Below, piece by piece: positions 18,535 through 26,656 of a stretch of DNA of 64,000 bases. Source of the stretch: Candidatus Rokuibacteriota bacterium (lineage in GTDB: Bacteria > Methylomirabilota > Methylomirabilia > Rokubacteriales > CSP1-6); NCBI GenBank assembly GCA_003220265.1, contig QHRW01000107.1, forward strand, positions 62,001 through 126,000, in the 5' to 3' direction. Positions within the stretch are counted from its first letter, which is position 1, and every line of letters begins with the position of its first letter. The notes under the pieces are model-generated. The model was given only the letters and a program-made list of their open reading frames with translations, was not told the DNA's origin and did not search any database. Made by a program: the position numbers and the translations under genes.

Positions 18535-18565
18535 GGGAACGGGCGGCCCTTGGCCGCCCGTTCCC
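18535..18565. terminator. Long perfect hairpin after the YceI gene
   Basis: A 14-bp perfect inverted repeat GGGAACGGGCGGCC (18535-18548) / GGCCGCCCGTTCCC (18552-18565) with a 3-base loop. No uracil tract follows, so it is a terminator-like or mRNA-protecting hairpin. Confidence 0.65.
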
Positions 18566-18590
18566 CTGCGAAAAGGTCGCGCGAGGCGGG

Positions 18591-18599
18591 TGCTACAAT
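18591..18599 (+). promoter_or_regulatory. Extended -10 of meaB
   Basis: TGC plus TACAAT (18594-18599), 18 bases before the meaB ATG, with no Shine-Dalgarno between. No convincing -35 is seen, as is usual for extended -10 promoters. Confidence 0.5.
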
Positions 18600-18617
18600 C
18601 CGCTGGCCCCACACTCC

Positions 18618-19613
18618 ATGGCGGAAGCGACCTCCCGGCGTACCGATCCGGCCGTGCTCGTCGAGCGCATGCTGCAGGGCGATCGGCTGGCGCTCGCCCG
18701 CCTCATCACGCACGTGGAGAATCGCACGGCGGCGGTGCCGCAGATCATGAAGGCCGTGCACGGCCGCGGCGGCGCGAGTTACGTCGTCGGGGTCACCGGA
18801 CCGCCGGGAGCGGGGAAGTCCACCGTCGTCGATCGACTCACGGCCCACCTGCGGGCCGAGGGCGCCACCGTGGGCATCGTGGCCGTCGATCCGTCGAGCC
18901 CGTTCACCGGCGGCGCCGTGCTCGGCGATCGCATCCGCATGCAGGCCCACGCGCTCGACGCCGGCGTGTTCATCCGCTCGATGGCCACGCGCGGCTCGCT
19001 GGGCGGGCTCGCGCGCGCCACCGGCGAGGTGATCAAGCTGCTGCTCGCCTTCGGCCACGACTGGGTGCTGGTGGAGACCGTCGGCGTCGGGCAGACCGAG
19101 CTCGACATCATGAAGCTCGCCGACACCACGGTGGTCACGCTGGTGCCGGAGTCCGGTGACGCCATCCAGACGATGAAGGCCGGTCTCATGGAAGCCGCGG
19201 ACGTCTTCGTCGTGAACAAGGCCGACCGCGCCGGCGCCCCCGCGCTGATGGCCGAGCTGAAGTTCACCGCGCACCTGCACTACGCCAGCGCGACCTCGGC
19301 CAAGGACATCGACTGGGAGATTCCCGTGCTGTCGGTCCAGGCCCAGGGCGACGTCGGCGTGCGCGAGCTGCTGACCGAGGTGCGGCGGCATCGCGCCACG
19401 CTGGAACGGGCGGGCGCGCTTCAGGCCCGGCGCCGCGCGCGGCTGCGCGGCGAGCTGGAGACGCTACTGCTGGAGGCGCTGCGCGAGCGCGTCGCGCGCG
19501 GCCTCACCGGCGGCGCGCTGCGCGCGAAGCTCGACGAGGTCGTGGCCGGCGATCTCGATCCCTACTCGGCGGTGGAGGCGATGTTGCCCATGATATCGTT
19601 GGACCGCGCATGA
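18618..19613 (+). CDS. meaB: Methylmalonyl-CoA mutase-associated GTPase MeaB/ArgK
   Basis: A 331-residue G3E GTPase that guards and reloads B12-dependent acyl-CoA mutases. The P-loop is GPPGAGKST (residues 61-69). VDPSSPFTGGAVLGDRIRM is the family switch region, VETVGVGQTE the Walker B/switch II, and NKAD the guanine-binding motif. Length is typical. No mutase gene is in the window; instead meaB overlaps (ATGA) an EtfD-like oxidoreductase, which points to propionyl-/acyl-CoA oxidation as the shared theme. Confidence 0.93.
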   Translation: MAEATSRRTDPAVLVERMLQGDRLALARLITHVENRTAAVPQIMKAVHGRGGASYVVGVTGPPGAGKSTVVDRLTAHLRAEGATVGIVAVDPSSPFTGGAVLGDRIRMQAHALDAGVFIRSMATRGSLGGLARATGEVIKLLLAFGHDWVLVETVGVGQTELDIMKLADTTVVTLVPESGDAIQTMKAGLMEAADVFVVNKADRAGAPALMAELKFTAHLHYASATSAKDIDWEIPVLSVQAQGDVGVRELLTEVRRHRATLERAGALQARRRARLRGELETLLLEALRERVARGLTGGALRAKLDEVVAGDLDPYSAVEAMLPMISLDRA

Positions 19614-21595
19614 CGTCCTCGGTGCCTTTCCGCGATACGTTCTGGAACGTTCCCGGCTGGGCGCAGGTCCTGCTCTACGTCGGCGGGCTCGTCGCCATCG
19701 CGATCTTCGCGTGGGGCGTGTGGCAGCGCGTGCGTCTCTGGCGCGCCGGGCTGCCCGAAAACCGCTTCGATCACCTTCCGCAGCGCGTGAAGCTCGTGGC
19801 CAAGCACGCGCTCGGCCAGGTGCGCACGCTCTCGCAGGCCTATCCCGGCGTCATGCACGCCGTCATGTTCTGGGGCTTCCTGGCGCTGTTCATGGGCACC
19901 GTGCTGGCCACCATCGACTACGACATCACGCTGCCGCTGTTCGGCTACAAGCTGCTCAAGGGGCAGTTCTACCTGTTCTACGAGACGGTGCTGGACCTCT
20001 TCGGCCTCTTCTTCGTGATCGGGCTCGGCATGGCGGTGTGGCGGCGGTTCGTCGTGCGGCCGGCCCGCATCGATCCCGCCGCGCGCTTCGCCGGCGTGCT
20101 CGCGCTGCTGTTCGTGATCAACCTGACGGGCTTCGTCATGGAGGCGTGCCGGCTGGCCGTCGTGCAGCCGTGGTGGGCGCGCTGGTCGCCGGTGGGCTGG
20201 GCGCTGGGGCAGGCCATGGTGGTAAGCGGCATGTCGGAGGGCGCGCTGCGGCTCACGCACGTCAGCGTGTGGCTCTTCCACGCGGCGATCTCGCTCTTCT
20301 TCATCGCGATCATCCCGTTCTCGTACTTCGTCCACCTGATCACGACGCCGCTCAACATCTTCTTCTCCAAGCTGACGCCGCGGGGCGAGATCCGGAAGAT
20401 CGACAACATCGAGGAGGCCGAGAGCCTCGGCGTCTCCAAGCTGGAGGAGTTCTCCTGGAAGCGGCGGCTCGACTTCGACGCCTGCGTGGAGTGCGGGCGC
20501 TGCCACGACGCCTGCCCGGCCGTCCTGGCCGGCACCGCGCTCTCGCCCAAGCGCATCATCGTCAAGCTCAAGCGCCACATGCACGGCGAGCTGCCGGGCC
20601 CCATCCACGGCGAGCTGATCAAGGCCGACGAGCTGTGGGCGTGCACGACCTGCATGGCCTGCGTGCAGGAGTGCCCGGCCTTCATCGACATCGTGGACAC
20701 CATCATCGACCTGCGCCGCTACCTCGCGCTCTCGGAGGGCGCGCTGCCTTCCACGGCGCCGCAGTCGCTGCAGAACATCCAGCGCGCCGGCAACCCGTGG
20801 GGGCTGCCCGCCGGCGAGCGCCTGGCGTGGGCCAAGGGCCTCGACGTGCCGGTGCTCGAGCCCGGCAAGGAGGTCGAGTACCTCTACTGGGTCGGCTGCT
20901 CGGCCTCCTACGACCGCCGCAACCAGGCGATCGCGCGCTCGGTGGTGGCGATCTTGAAGAAGGCCGGGGTCTCCTTCGCCGTCATGCAGGAGGAGCGCTG
21001 CCACGGCGAGGTCGCGCGCCGGCTGGGCGAGGAGTACCTCTACCAGACGCTGCAGGCCGAGAACGTCGAGGCGATGAACCGGTACAAGTTCCGCAAGGTC
21101 ATCACGCACTGCCCCCACTGCTTCAACACGATCAAGAACGAGTTCCCGCAGTTCGGCGGCACCTACGAGGTGCTCCATCACTCGCAGGTGATCGACGAGT
21201 TGATCCAGGCCGGGCGCATCAAGCCGGTGAAGACCCTGGCCGCCACGGTGGCCTTCCACGACTCCTGCTACCTCGGCCGCTACAACGGCATCATGGACGC
21301 GCCGCGCCGGGTGGCGGCCGCCGTGCCCGGCCTGCGGGTGATCGATCCCCCGCGCGCGCGCGAGCGCGGGCTCTGCTGCGGCGGCGGCGGCGGGCACATG
21401 TGGATGGAAGTGAAGTCGGACAAGCGCGTGAACATCATCCGCACCGAGGAGCTGCTGGAGACGGGCGCCGGCGTGGCGGCCACCGCCTGTCCGTTCTGCC
21501 TGGCCATGGTCGATCTCGGACGCAAGGTGAAGGAGGCCGAGGAGCGCCTGGCGGTCAAGGACGTCAGCGAGCTCGTGGCCGAAAGTCTGGAGTAG
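19610..21595 (+). CDS. Membrane Fe-S oxidoreductase, HdrD/EtfD-like
   Basis: A 661-residue membrane protein. Residues 1-250 hold about five to six transmembrane helices of the nitrate-reductase gamma/heme b type (LLYVGGLVAIAIFAWGVW, AVMFWGFLALFMGTVLATI, ALLFVINLTGFVMEA). Next come two 4Fe-4S clusters (CVECGRCHDACP and CTTCMACVQECP). Two CCG domains follow (WVGCSASYD, HCPHCFNTIKNEFP; DSCYLGRYNG, LCCGGGGGHMW). The order is that of EtfD, which passes electrons from ETF to quinone in fatty-acid oxidation. ETF genes are not in the window, so partner is inferred. Its start overlaps meaB by four bases. Confidence 0.85.
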   Translation: MTSSVPFRDTFWNVPGWAQVLLYVGGLVAIAIFAWGVWQRVRLWRAGLPENRFDHLPQRVKLVAKHALGQVRTLSQAYPGVMHAVMFWGFLALFMGTVLATIDYDITLPLFGYKLLKGQFYLFYETVLDLFGLFFVIGLGMAVWRRFVVRPARIDPAARFAGVLALLFVINLTGFVMEACRLAVVQPWWARWSPVGWALGQAMVVSGMSEGALRLTHVSVWLFHAAISLFFIAIIPFSYFVHLITTPLNIFFSKLTPRGEIRKIDNIEEAESLGVSKLEEFSWKRRLDFDACVECGRCHDACPAVLAGTALSPKRIIVKLKRHMHGELPGPIHGELIKADELWACTTCMACVQECPAFIDIVDTIIDLRRYLALSEGALPSTAPQSLQNIQRAGNPWGLPAGERLAWAKGLDVPVLEPGKEVEYLYWVGCSASYDRRNQAIARSVVAILKKAGVSFAVMQEERCHGEVARRLGEEYLYQTLQAENVEAMNRYKFRKVITHCPHCFNTIKNEFPQFGGTYEVLHHSQVIDELIQAGRIKPVKTLAATVAFHDSCYLGRYNGIMDAPRRVAAAVPGLRVIDPPRARERGLCCGGGGGHMWMEVKSDKRVNIIRTEELLETGAGVAATACPFCLAMVDLGRKVKEAEERLAVKDVSELVAESLE

Positions 21596-21600
21596 CCGGT

Positions 21601-21948
21601 GTGAAGGATCTCTTGCGCGCGCTTCCCGACCTCGGGCGCCTGCTGGCGCGCCTGGTGGCCGATCCCGTGCTGCCCCGCGGCGCCAAGCTCGCCCTGGCGG
21701 CGGCGCTGCTATACCTGGCCAGCCCGTTCGATCTGATCCCCGACTTCCTGCCGATCGTCGGCTATCTCGACGACCTCCTCGTCGCCGCGCTCGTCGTGGA
21801 CGGCGTGCTCAACTGGGTGGATCGCGGGCTCGTCCTGAAGTACTGGCCCGGCACGCCGGATTCCCTCGAGCGCGTCGCGCGCGCGGCCCGCCTGCTGGCC
21901 GCCTGGGTGCCCCGCCGGCTGAAAGCGCGGATTTTCGCCGCGCGCTGA
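21601..21948 (+). CDS. DUF1232 (YkvA-like) small membrane protein
   Basis: A 115-residue protein with the DUF1232 signature YLASPFDLIPDFLPIVGYLDDLL (residues about 38-60), two hydrophobic segments and a basic C-terminus. Function unknown; family members are predicted membrane-associated. GTG start five bases after the preceding stop, so in the meaB operon. Confidence 0.85.
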   Translation: MKDLLRALPDLGRLLARLVADPVLPRGAKLALAAALLYLASPFDLIPDFLPIVGYLDDLLVAALVVDGVLNWVDRGLVLKYWPGTPDSLERVARAARLLAAWVPRRLKARIFAAR

Positions 21949-22051
21949 GGGCGGCCGGTCGGCTGTTCGAGCAGCGCGGAGTGGCGCGCCGTCCCCCGAG
22001 CCGGTAGAGTCGTCTGGACGCGCGTCCGCGCTTGAAGACGCGGAAACCTCC

Positions 22052-25000
22052 ATGAAGATCCGACTCCTCCTGTTGGGCGCCAGTTACTTCCTCGCGGGGA
22101 AGCTCGCGCTCCAGCACTTCGCCTTCGTCCACGCCAGCGCCAGCCCGGTGTGGCCACCGGCCGGCATCGCGCTGGCCGCCTTCCTGCTGCTCGGGCCCGG
22201 TGTCTGGCCGGCCATCTTCCTCGCCGCGTTCCTGGCGAATGTCACCACGTCGGGCGCGGTGCTCACCTCGCTCGCGATCGCGGCCGGGAACACGGCGGCC
22301 GGCCTCGTCGGCGCGCGCCTGGCCACGCGCGTGGCCGGCGGCGCCCGGGCGCTCGAGCACGCCAGTGACGTCTTCAGGCTGCTCGGCCTGGCCGCGGCCC
22401 CGAGCGCGGGGCTCAGCGCCAGCGTCGGCGTGCTCAGCTTGGCGCTCAGCGGCGCGGTGCCGTGGACGGGCGTCGGCCCGGTGTGGCTGACGTGGTGGTT
22501 CGGCGACCTGGCCGGAATGCTGGTGGTGGCCCCGGTCATCCTGCTGTGGTCCGTGCCCGGCGCGGCGGCGCCGATGCGCCGCCGGCCGCTCGAAGCCGGC
22601 GTGCTGCTGGGCGTGCTCGTCGTCGTCGGGCTCGCGGTGTTCGGGGGCCTCGCCACGAAGACGAACTATCCGCTGGCGTTCCTCGCCATCCCCGCGCTCG
22701 TGTGGTCGTCGTTCCGCTTCGGTCCCACGGGCGCGGCCACCGCCACGCTGCTGTCCTTCACGCTGGCGGTGTACGGCACGCTGCGCGGGCTCGGGCCCTT
22801 CGTCGTGGGCGACGCCAACGACTCGCTGCTGCTCCTGCAGGCCTTCATGATCGTGATGGCGGGCACGATCCTGCCCATGGCGGCGCTCGTGTGGGACCGG
22901 GAGGGCGCCGAGCACGAGCGCACCGCGCTGCTCTCGCGCGCGCAGGCGGCGCAGCAGCAGGCCGAGGATCGCCGCCACGTGGCCGAGGAGTTCGCGTCCA
23001 TCGCGCGCTCGCTGACCGAGACGCTCGACGTCGGCGCCATCGGCCATCGCGTGGTGGAGGCCGTGCTCGCCCTCTTCAACGCGCGGGCGTCCGGGCTGCG
23101 GCTGCTGGCCGCCGACGGCTCGCTGGTCGGCATCGCGTTCGGCGGCGCCATGAAGGACGCTTACCCGGCGGGCCACGCGCTTCCCGGAGGGCCGGTCTCG
23201 GTGTCGGGCCTCGCCGTCGCCCTGCGCACGGCCGCCTTCAGCGACGACGTCTTCGCCGACGCCCGCCTGCAGATCGCCGGCGACCTGCGGCGCGGCATGA
23301 CGGCCGCGGGCGACGCGGCCGTGCTGGCCGTGCCCCTGCGCGCCAAGGGGCAGATCATCGGCGCGCTCTCGATCGCCGATCGCCGCGGGCGACGCTTCAC
23401 GCTGGCCGAGGCCGACATGCTGCAGGCGTTCGCCGACCAGGCGGCGGTCGCCGTGGAGAACGCGCGGCTGTTCGAGGAGGCCATGCAGCAGCGGCGCGAG
23501 TCCGACGTGATCGCCGCCCTGGCCGCCGACATCAACCGCGCCCTCGACGTCGATCGCGTCCTGCAGCGGGTGGCCGACGCGGTCGTCGCCCTCTGCGCCG
23601 CCGACGTCTCGCGCATCGCCCTGCGCGACGGCGAGAGCGACACGATGCGCTTTCGCATCGGGGTGGGGACGGTGGGAGACGACCAGCCGAACCTGCGCGT
23701 GCGCGCGGGTCTGGGCCTCGGGGGCGGGGTGATGGCCACGGGCCGCCCGTACCGCACCGCCGACGTCGCCGCCGACCCGCGCCGGCACCCGGACTTCCAG
23801 GCGCTCATCGACCGGGGCGGCACACGCTCGCTGCTGATCGCGCCCATCCACGGCGACGGAGGCGTCGAGGGCCTGATCTGCGTGGGGCGACGCGCGGTGC
23901 GCCCCTTCAGCGAGCGCGAGGAGATGATCTGCCAGCGGCTGGCGGCGCACGCGGCCATCGCCATCCGCAACAGCCACCTCTTCGCCGCCGAGCGGGCCGC
24001 CCGCGCAGAGGCCAACGCGGCCAACCGCGCCAAGGACCACTTCCTGGCCACGCTGTCCCACGAGCTGCGCACGCCGCTCAGCGCGATGCTCGGCTGGCTG
24101 CGCATGATGCGCAACCCGCGCCTCGACGACGCGCAGAAGGCGCACGCGGTGGACGTCATCGAGCGCAACGCGCGGCTGCAGACGCAGCTCATCAACGACC
24201 TGCTCGACGTCTCCCGCATCGTGGCCGGCAAGCTCGAGCTCGAGCAGTTCCCGCTCGACCTGGTGCCGGTGGTGCAGGAGGCGATCGAGGCGGTGCGCGG
24301 CGACGTCGAGGCGAAGTCGCTGACGCTGACCGCCGAGCTCGACCCGCGCACGGGCGAGGTGCGCGGCGATCCCATGCGCCTGCAGCAGGTGGTGATGAAT
24401 CTCCTGTCGAACGCCGTGAAGTTCACACCGACCGGCGGTCGTGTCCAGGTGCGGCTCAGCCGGGCGGGCGGCCACGCGCGACTCACCGTGTCCGACTCCG
24501 GCGAGGGCATCGAGCCCGAGGTGCTCCGTCATATCTTCGAGCCCTTCCAGCAGGCCGACACCAGCACGCGCCGCACGCACCAGGGCCTGGGTCTCGGTCT
24601 CGCCATCGTGCGCCAGCTCGTCGAGGCCCACGGCGGCCGCGTCCACGCGGAGAGCGCGGGGCTGGGGCAGGGCTCGACGTTCGTGGTGGAGCTGCCGATC
24701 GTGGCCGTGCGCGCGTCGCTCTCCGGCGAACCGCCGGAGCGCGCTGGCCGCGGCGGCGCCCGGCTCGATGGGCTGCGCGTGCTGGTCGTCGACGACGAGA
24801 CCGACGCCCGCGAGGTCGTCGGCCTCGTACTGCGCGAGCGCGGCGCCGAGGTGCAGCTGGCCGGCTCGGTGCTCGAGGCACTGGATCTGCTGCGCGGCCG
24901 GTCCTTCGACGTGCTGGTGAGCGATCTCGCCATGCCGGGCTCCGACGGCTACGATCTGATCCGTGCCGTCCGTTCCGGCGGCGCCTCACGCGCCTCCACG

Positions 25001-25138
25001 ATCCCCGCTGTGGCGCTCACGGCCTACACCGGCCAGGAGGTGCGCGAGCGCGCCATCGCCGCGGGCTTCGTCGCCCACGCCACCAAGCCCCTCGACCCCG
25101 ACGACCTCGTCGACCTGATCGCCAAACTCCGTATGTAG
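22052..25138 (+). CDS. MASE1-GAF-GAF hybrid histidine kinase with receiver
   Basis: A 1028-residue sensor. Residues 1-290 are a MASE1-type membrane sensor with about eight hydrophobic helices (VWPPAGIALAAFLLLG; VWLTWWFGDLAGMLVVAPVILL). Two GAF domains lie at about 315-475 and 485-645. The HisKA box is [18 protein letters not shown] with phospho-His670, followed by the ATPase domain ([32 protein letters not shown]). A C-terminal receiver (about 905-1028; VLVVDDETDARE, LVSDLAMPGSDG) makes a phosphorelay likely. The ligand is unknown. It stands alone, ended by a palindrome at 25139, and points to the gas-vesicle region downstream. Confidence 0.92.
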   Translation: MKIRLLLLGASYFLAGKLALQHFAFVHASASPVWPPAGIALAAFLLLGPGVWPAIFLAAFLANVTTSGAVLTSLAIAAGNTAAGLVGARLATRVAGGARALEHASDVFRLLGLAAAPSAGLSASVGVLSLALSGAVPWTGVGPVWLTWWFGDLAGMLVVAPVILLWSVPGAAAPMRRRPLEAGVLLGVLVVVGLAVFGGLATKTNYPLAFLAIPALVWSSFRFGPTGAATATLLSFTLAVYGTLRGLGPFVVGDANDSLLLLQAFMIVMAGTILPMAALVWDREGAEHERTALLSRAQAAQQQAEDRRHVAEEFASIARSLTETLDVGAIGHRVVEAVLALFNARASGLRLLAADGSLVGIAFGGAMKDAYPAGHALPGGPVSVSGLAVALRTAAFSDDVFADARLQIAGDLRRGMTAAGDAAVLAVPLRAKGQIIGALSIADRRGRRFTLAEADMLQAFADQAAVAVENARLFEEAMQQRRESDVIAALAADINRALDVDRVLQRVADAVVALCAADVSRIALRDGESDTMRFRIGVGTVGDDQPNLRVRAGLGLGGGVMATGRPYRTADVAADPRRHPDFQALIDRGGTRSLLIAPIHGDGGVEGLICVGRRAVRPFSEREEMICQRLAAHAAIAIRNSHLFAAERAARAEANAANRAKDHFLATLSHELRTPLSAMLGWLRMMRNPRLDDAQKAHAVDVIERNARLQTQLINDLLDVSRIVAGKLELEQFPLDLVPVVQEAIEAVRGDVEAKSLTLTAELDPRTGEVRGDPMRLQQVVMNLLSNAVKFTPTGGRVQVRLSRAGGHARLTVSDSGEGIEPEVLRHIFEPFQQADTSTRRTHQGLGLGLAIVRQLVEAHGGRVHAESAGLGQGSTFVVELPIVAVRASLSGEPPERAGRGGARLDGLRVLVVDDETDAREVVGLVLRERGAEVQLAGSVLEALDLLRGRSFDVLVSDLAMPGSDGYDLIRAVRSGGASRASTIPAVALTAYTGQEVRERAIAAGFVAHATKPLDPDDLVDLIAKLRM

Positions 25139-25160
25139 GGGGGAGCGGCGCCGCTCCCCC
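25139..25160. terminator. Perfect palindrome after the MASE1 kinase gene
   Basis: GGGGGAGCGGC (25139-25149) followed directly by its complement GCCGCTCCCCC (25150-25160). It starts at the base after the stop codon. A terminator-like hairpin without a T-run. Confidence 0.6.
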
Positions 25161-25172
25161 CCTAGACCCCCC

Positions 25173-25347
25173 CAGCGCATCGCGAGCTGGGCGCTCGCGA
25201 TGTCCTGCAGACAGCCGCCCCAGCGCATCGCGAGCTGGGCGCTCGCGATGTCCTGCAGATAGCCGCCCCAGCGCATCGCGAGCTAGGCGCTCGCGATGTC
25301 CTGCAAGATAGCCCCCCCCAGCGCATCGCGGGCGCTCGCGATGTCCT
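25173..25347. repeat. Tandem array of four palindromic repeats, about 48 bp each
   Basis: Copies begin (CAGCGCATCGCG) at 25173, 25221, 25269 and 25319, periods 48, 48 and 50. Each unit is built around an inverted repeat CATCGCGAGC / GCTCGCGATG with a short centre, followed by TCCTGCAGA and C-rich linker. The fourth copy is shortened in the hairpin loop. The array fills most of the 355-base gap 25139-25493; nothing else was recognised there. Confidence 0.93.
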
Positions 25348-25493
25348 GCAGACTTGGTTTCTGCAGATGGGCGCTGGGTTTAGAGATCAAGACCGGCGCA
25401 TAGAGTTCCCGGCGCAGCCGGCGCGGCGCAATCTCGTTGGTATGGATCTTGGAGACATCAGGCGACATTCGACCGCCGGGGAGACAAGCGAGC

Positions 25494-25700
25494 ATGAGCG
25501 TGCTGCAGGATCTCCGGAAGTTCGTTCGGCAACACCGTGGCTGCGGGGTGCTCACGATTCATCTGGAGCCGCCCGCCGACACTGCATATAGCATCGAGAT
25601 CGGCTGCCGGGCCTGCGACACGGCGCTCTGCTGCACGGTGGACGCCGCAGCCGCCGCCTGGGATCTGACCCACACGGATCTGTTGCTGGCCCTCAACTGA
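25494..25700 (+). CDS. Small cysteine-containing protein, unknown
   Basis: A 68-residue acidic protein (MSVLQDLRKFVRQHRGCGVL...). Four cysteines cluster in GCRACDTALCCTV (about residues 43-55), suggesting a small metal or redox site. No family recognised. ATG 25494 is preferred because upstream codons in the frame look non-coding; a GGGGAGA motif lies about 10 bases upstream. It lies between the repeat array and the gas-vesicle operon and is followed by an 11-bp hairpin. Confidence 0.55.
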   Translation: MSVLQDLRKFVRQHRGCGVLTIHLEPPADTAYSIEIGCRACDTALCCTVDAAAAAWDLTHTDLLLALN

Positions 25701-25707
25701 GTTGCGC

Positions 25708-25831
25708 GGCTTCGTACCCCCCGGTACGAAGCCGGCTACCCAGCCTGGGCAATCTCGGGAAAGCAACCCTGAGGTTCCCGGGAAAGGAACCCGGAGGTTC
25801 CCTGCCCCTGTGTAGGACTTACAGCCAGGGG
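25708..25831. promoter_or_regulatory. Structured spacer upstream of the gas-vesicle operon
   Basis: An 11-bp hairpin GGCTTCGTACC (25708-25718) / GGTACGAAGCC (25723-25733) comes first. Then alternating complementary arms AACC (25765), GGTTCC (25773), GGAACC (25786), GGTTCC (25796) that can pair in mutually exclusive ways. Last is a hairpin CCCCTGTGTA...TACA-gc-CAGGGG (25805-25831). Confidence 0.55.
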
Positions 25832-25874
25832 TGAGAAAACAATTTCCGTCTTCCCTCAGACGCCCAGTTCTATC

Positions 25875-25880
25875 TATACT
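25875..25880 (+). promoter_or_regulatory. Candidate -10 of the gas-vesicle operon
   Basis: TATACT at 25875-25880 gives a leader of about 50 bases to the first gene at 25938. The -35 position has only TTCCCT (25851-25856), so an activator or an alternative sigma factor is possible. Confidence 0.4.
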
Positions 25881-25937
25881 TTCCCGCCGGTCGTCGCAGC
25901 TTCGACAGGGCGACCGAATCTCCCCCATCAGGGATTA

Positions 25938-26273
25938 ATGCGTACTGATCTCCAGCCGATGAATGGTCGGGCCAGTGGGCTCGTGGACGTGCTCGACCGC
26001 GTCCTGGACAAGGGGCTCGTCGTGGCCGGCGACATCAAGATTTCGCTGGCCGAAGTCGAACTGCTCACGATTCGGATTCGCTTGATCGTCTGCTCGATCG
26101 ACAAGGCCGAGCAGATCGGGCTCGACTGGTGGCGGCACGACGCCCATCTCTCACCGGGACGCGATCGCCTCGCCGTCGAAAATCAAGCACTGAGAAAACA
26201 GATCCGGAGCCTCGAGCGCCGCGTCGCGGCCCTGGCCGCCAAGCCGAACTCGCGTGGCCGACGGCCCGAGTGA
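25938..26273 (+). CDS. Gas vesicle protein, GvpA/GvpJ family, with C-terminal coiled coil
   Basis: A 111-residue protein. Residues 14-66 match the GvpA/J/M fold: [52 protein letters not shown] in overlapping pieces. The form KGLVVAGDIKISLAEVELLTIRI is closer to the accessory GvpJ/M type than to structural GvpA. GvpJ nucleates the vesicle tip. The last 40 residues (LAVENQALRKQIRSLERRVA) form a heptad coiled coil that is absent from the standard short family members. First gene of the gvp operon; ATG 25959 is an alternative start. Confidence 0.85.
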   Translation: MRTDLQPMNGRASGLVDVLDRVLDKGLVVAGDIKISLAEVELLTIRIRLIVCSIDKAEQIGLDWWRHDAHLSPGRDRLAVENQALRKQIRSLERRVAALAAKPNSRGRRPE

Positions 26274-26305
26274 GGGAACGGTGACGTTCCCAGGGGGATT
26301 GACCG

Positions 26306-26653
26306 ATGCCTGTTGAACGGACAACTGGCGGTAGCAGCCTCATCGACGTCCTCGATCGTGTGCTCGACAAGGGCATCGTCATCGATGCCTGGGTTCGAGT
26401 CTCGCTCGTCGGCATCGACCTGATCACCGTCGAGGCGCGCGTGGTGGTGGCGTCGATCGACACGTATCTGAAGTACTCCGAGGCTGTCGGCTCGGTGACC
26501 CCGGTATCCAAGCCCGCCGCGCTCGGCGCTGCCGATGGCCGGGCCTCCGACGCGGTGCTCGCTGAGAACGCCAACCTTCGGGCGCAGATCGCCGCTGGTG
26601 ATGGGCGCACGCGCCCGCGCCGGCGCCGGCCGGCCAGCGCGAAGACGCAGTAA
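26306..26653 (+). CDS. gvpA: Gas vesicle structural protein GvpA, extended
   Basis: A 115-residue protein whose residues 12-60 are close to classical Gvp[21 protein letters not shown] and [20 protein letters not shown], then [12 protein letters not shown]. GvpA polymerises into the ribbed gas-permeable shell. Typical GvpA is about 70 residues; this one adds about 50, with a [15 protein letters not shown] heptad-like part and a strongly basic end ([15 protein letters not shown]). GGGGGA at about 26292 serves as Shine-Dalgarno. It precedes a histidine kinase by only three bases. Confidence 0.92.
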   Translation: MPVERTTGGSSLIDVLDRVLDKGIVIDAWVRVSLVGIDLITVEARVVVASIDTYLKYSEAVGSVTPVSKPAALGAADGRASDAVLAENANLRAQIAAGDGRTRPRRRRPASAKTQ

Positions 26654-26656
26654 CGC

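Noticed and set aside
25173-25347. CRISPR-like array
   Set aside because: Units are directly tandem with no unique spacers, the repeat itself is a palindrome of about 48 bases with linker, and no cas gene is near.
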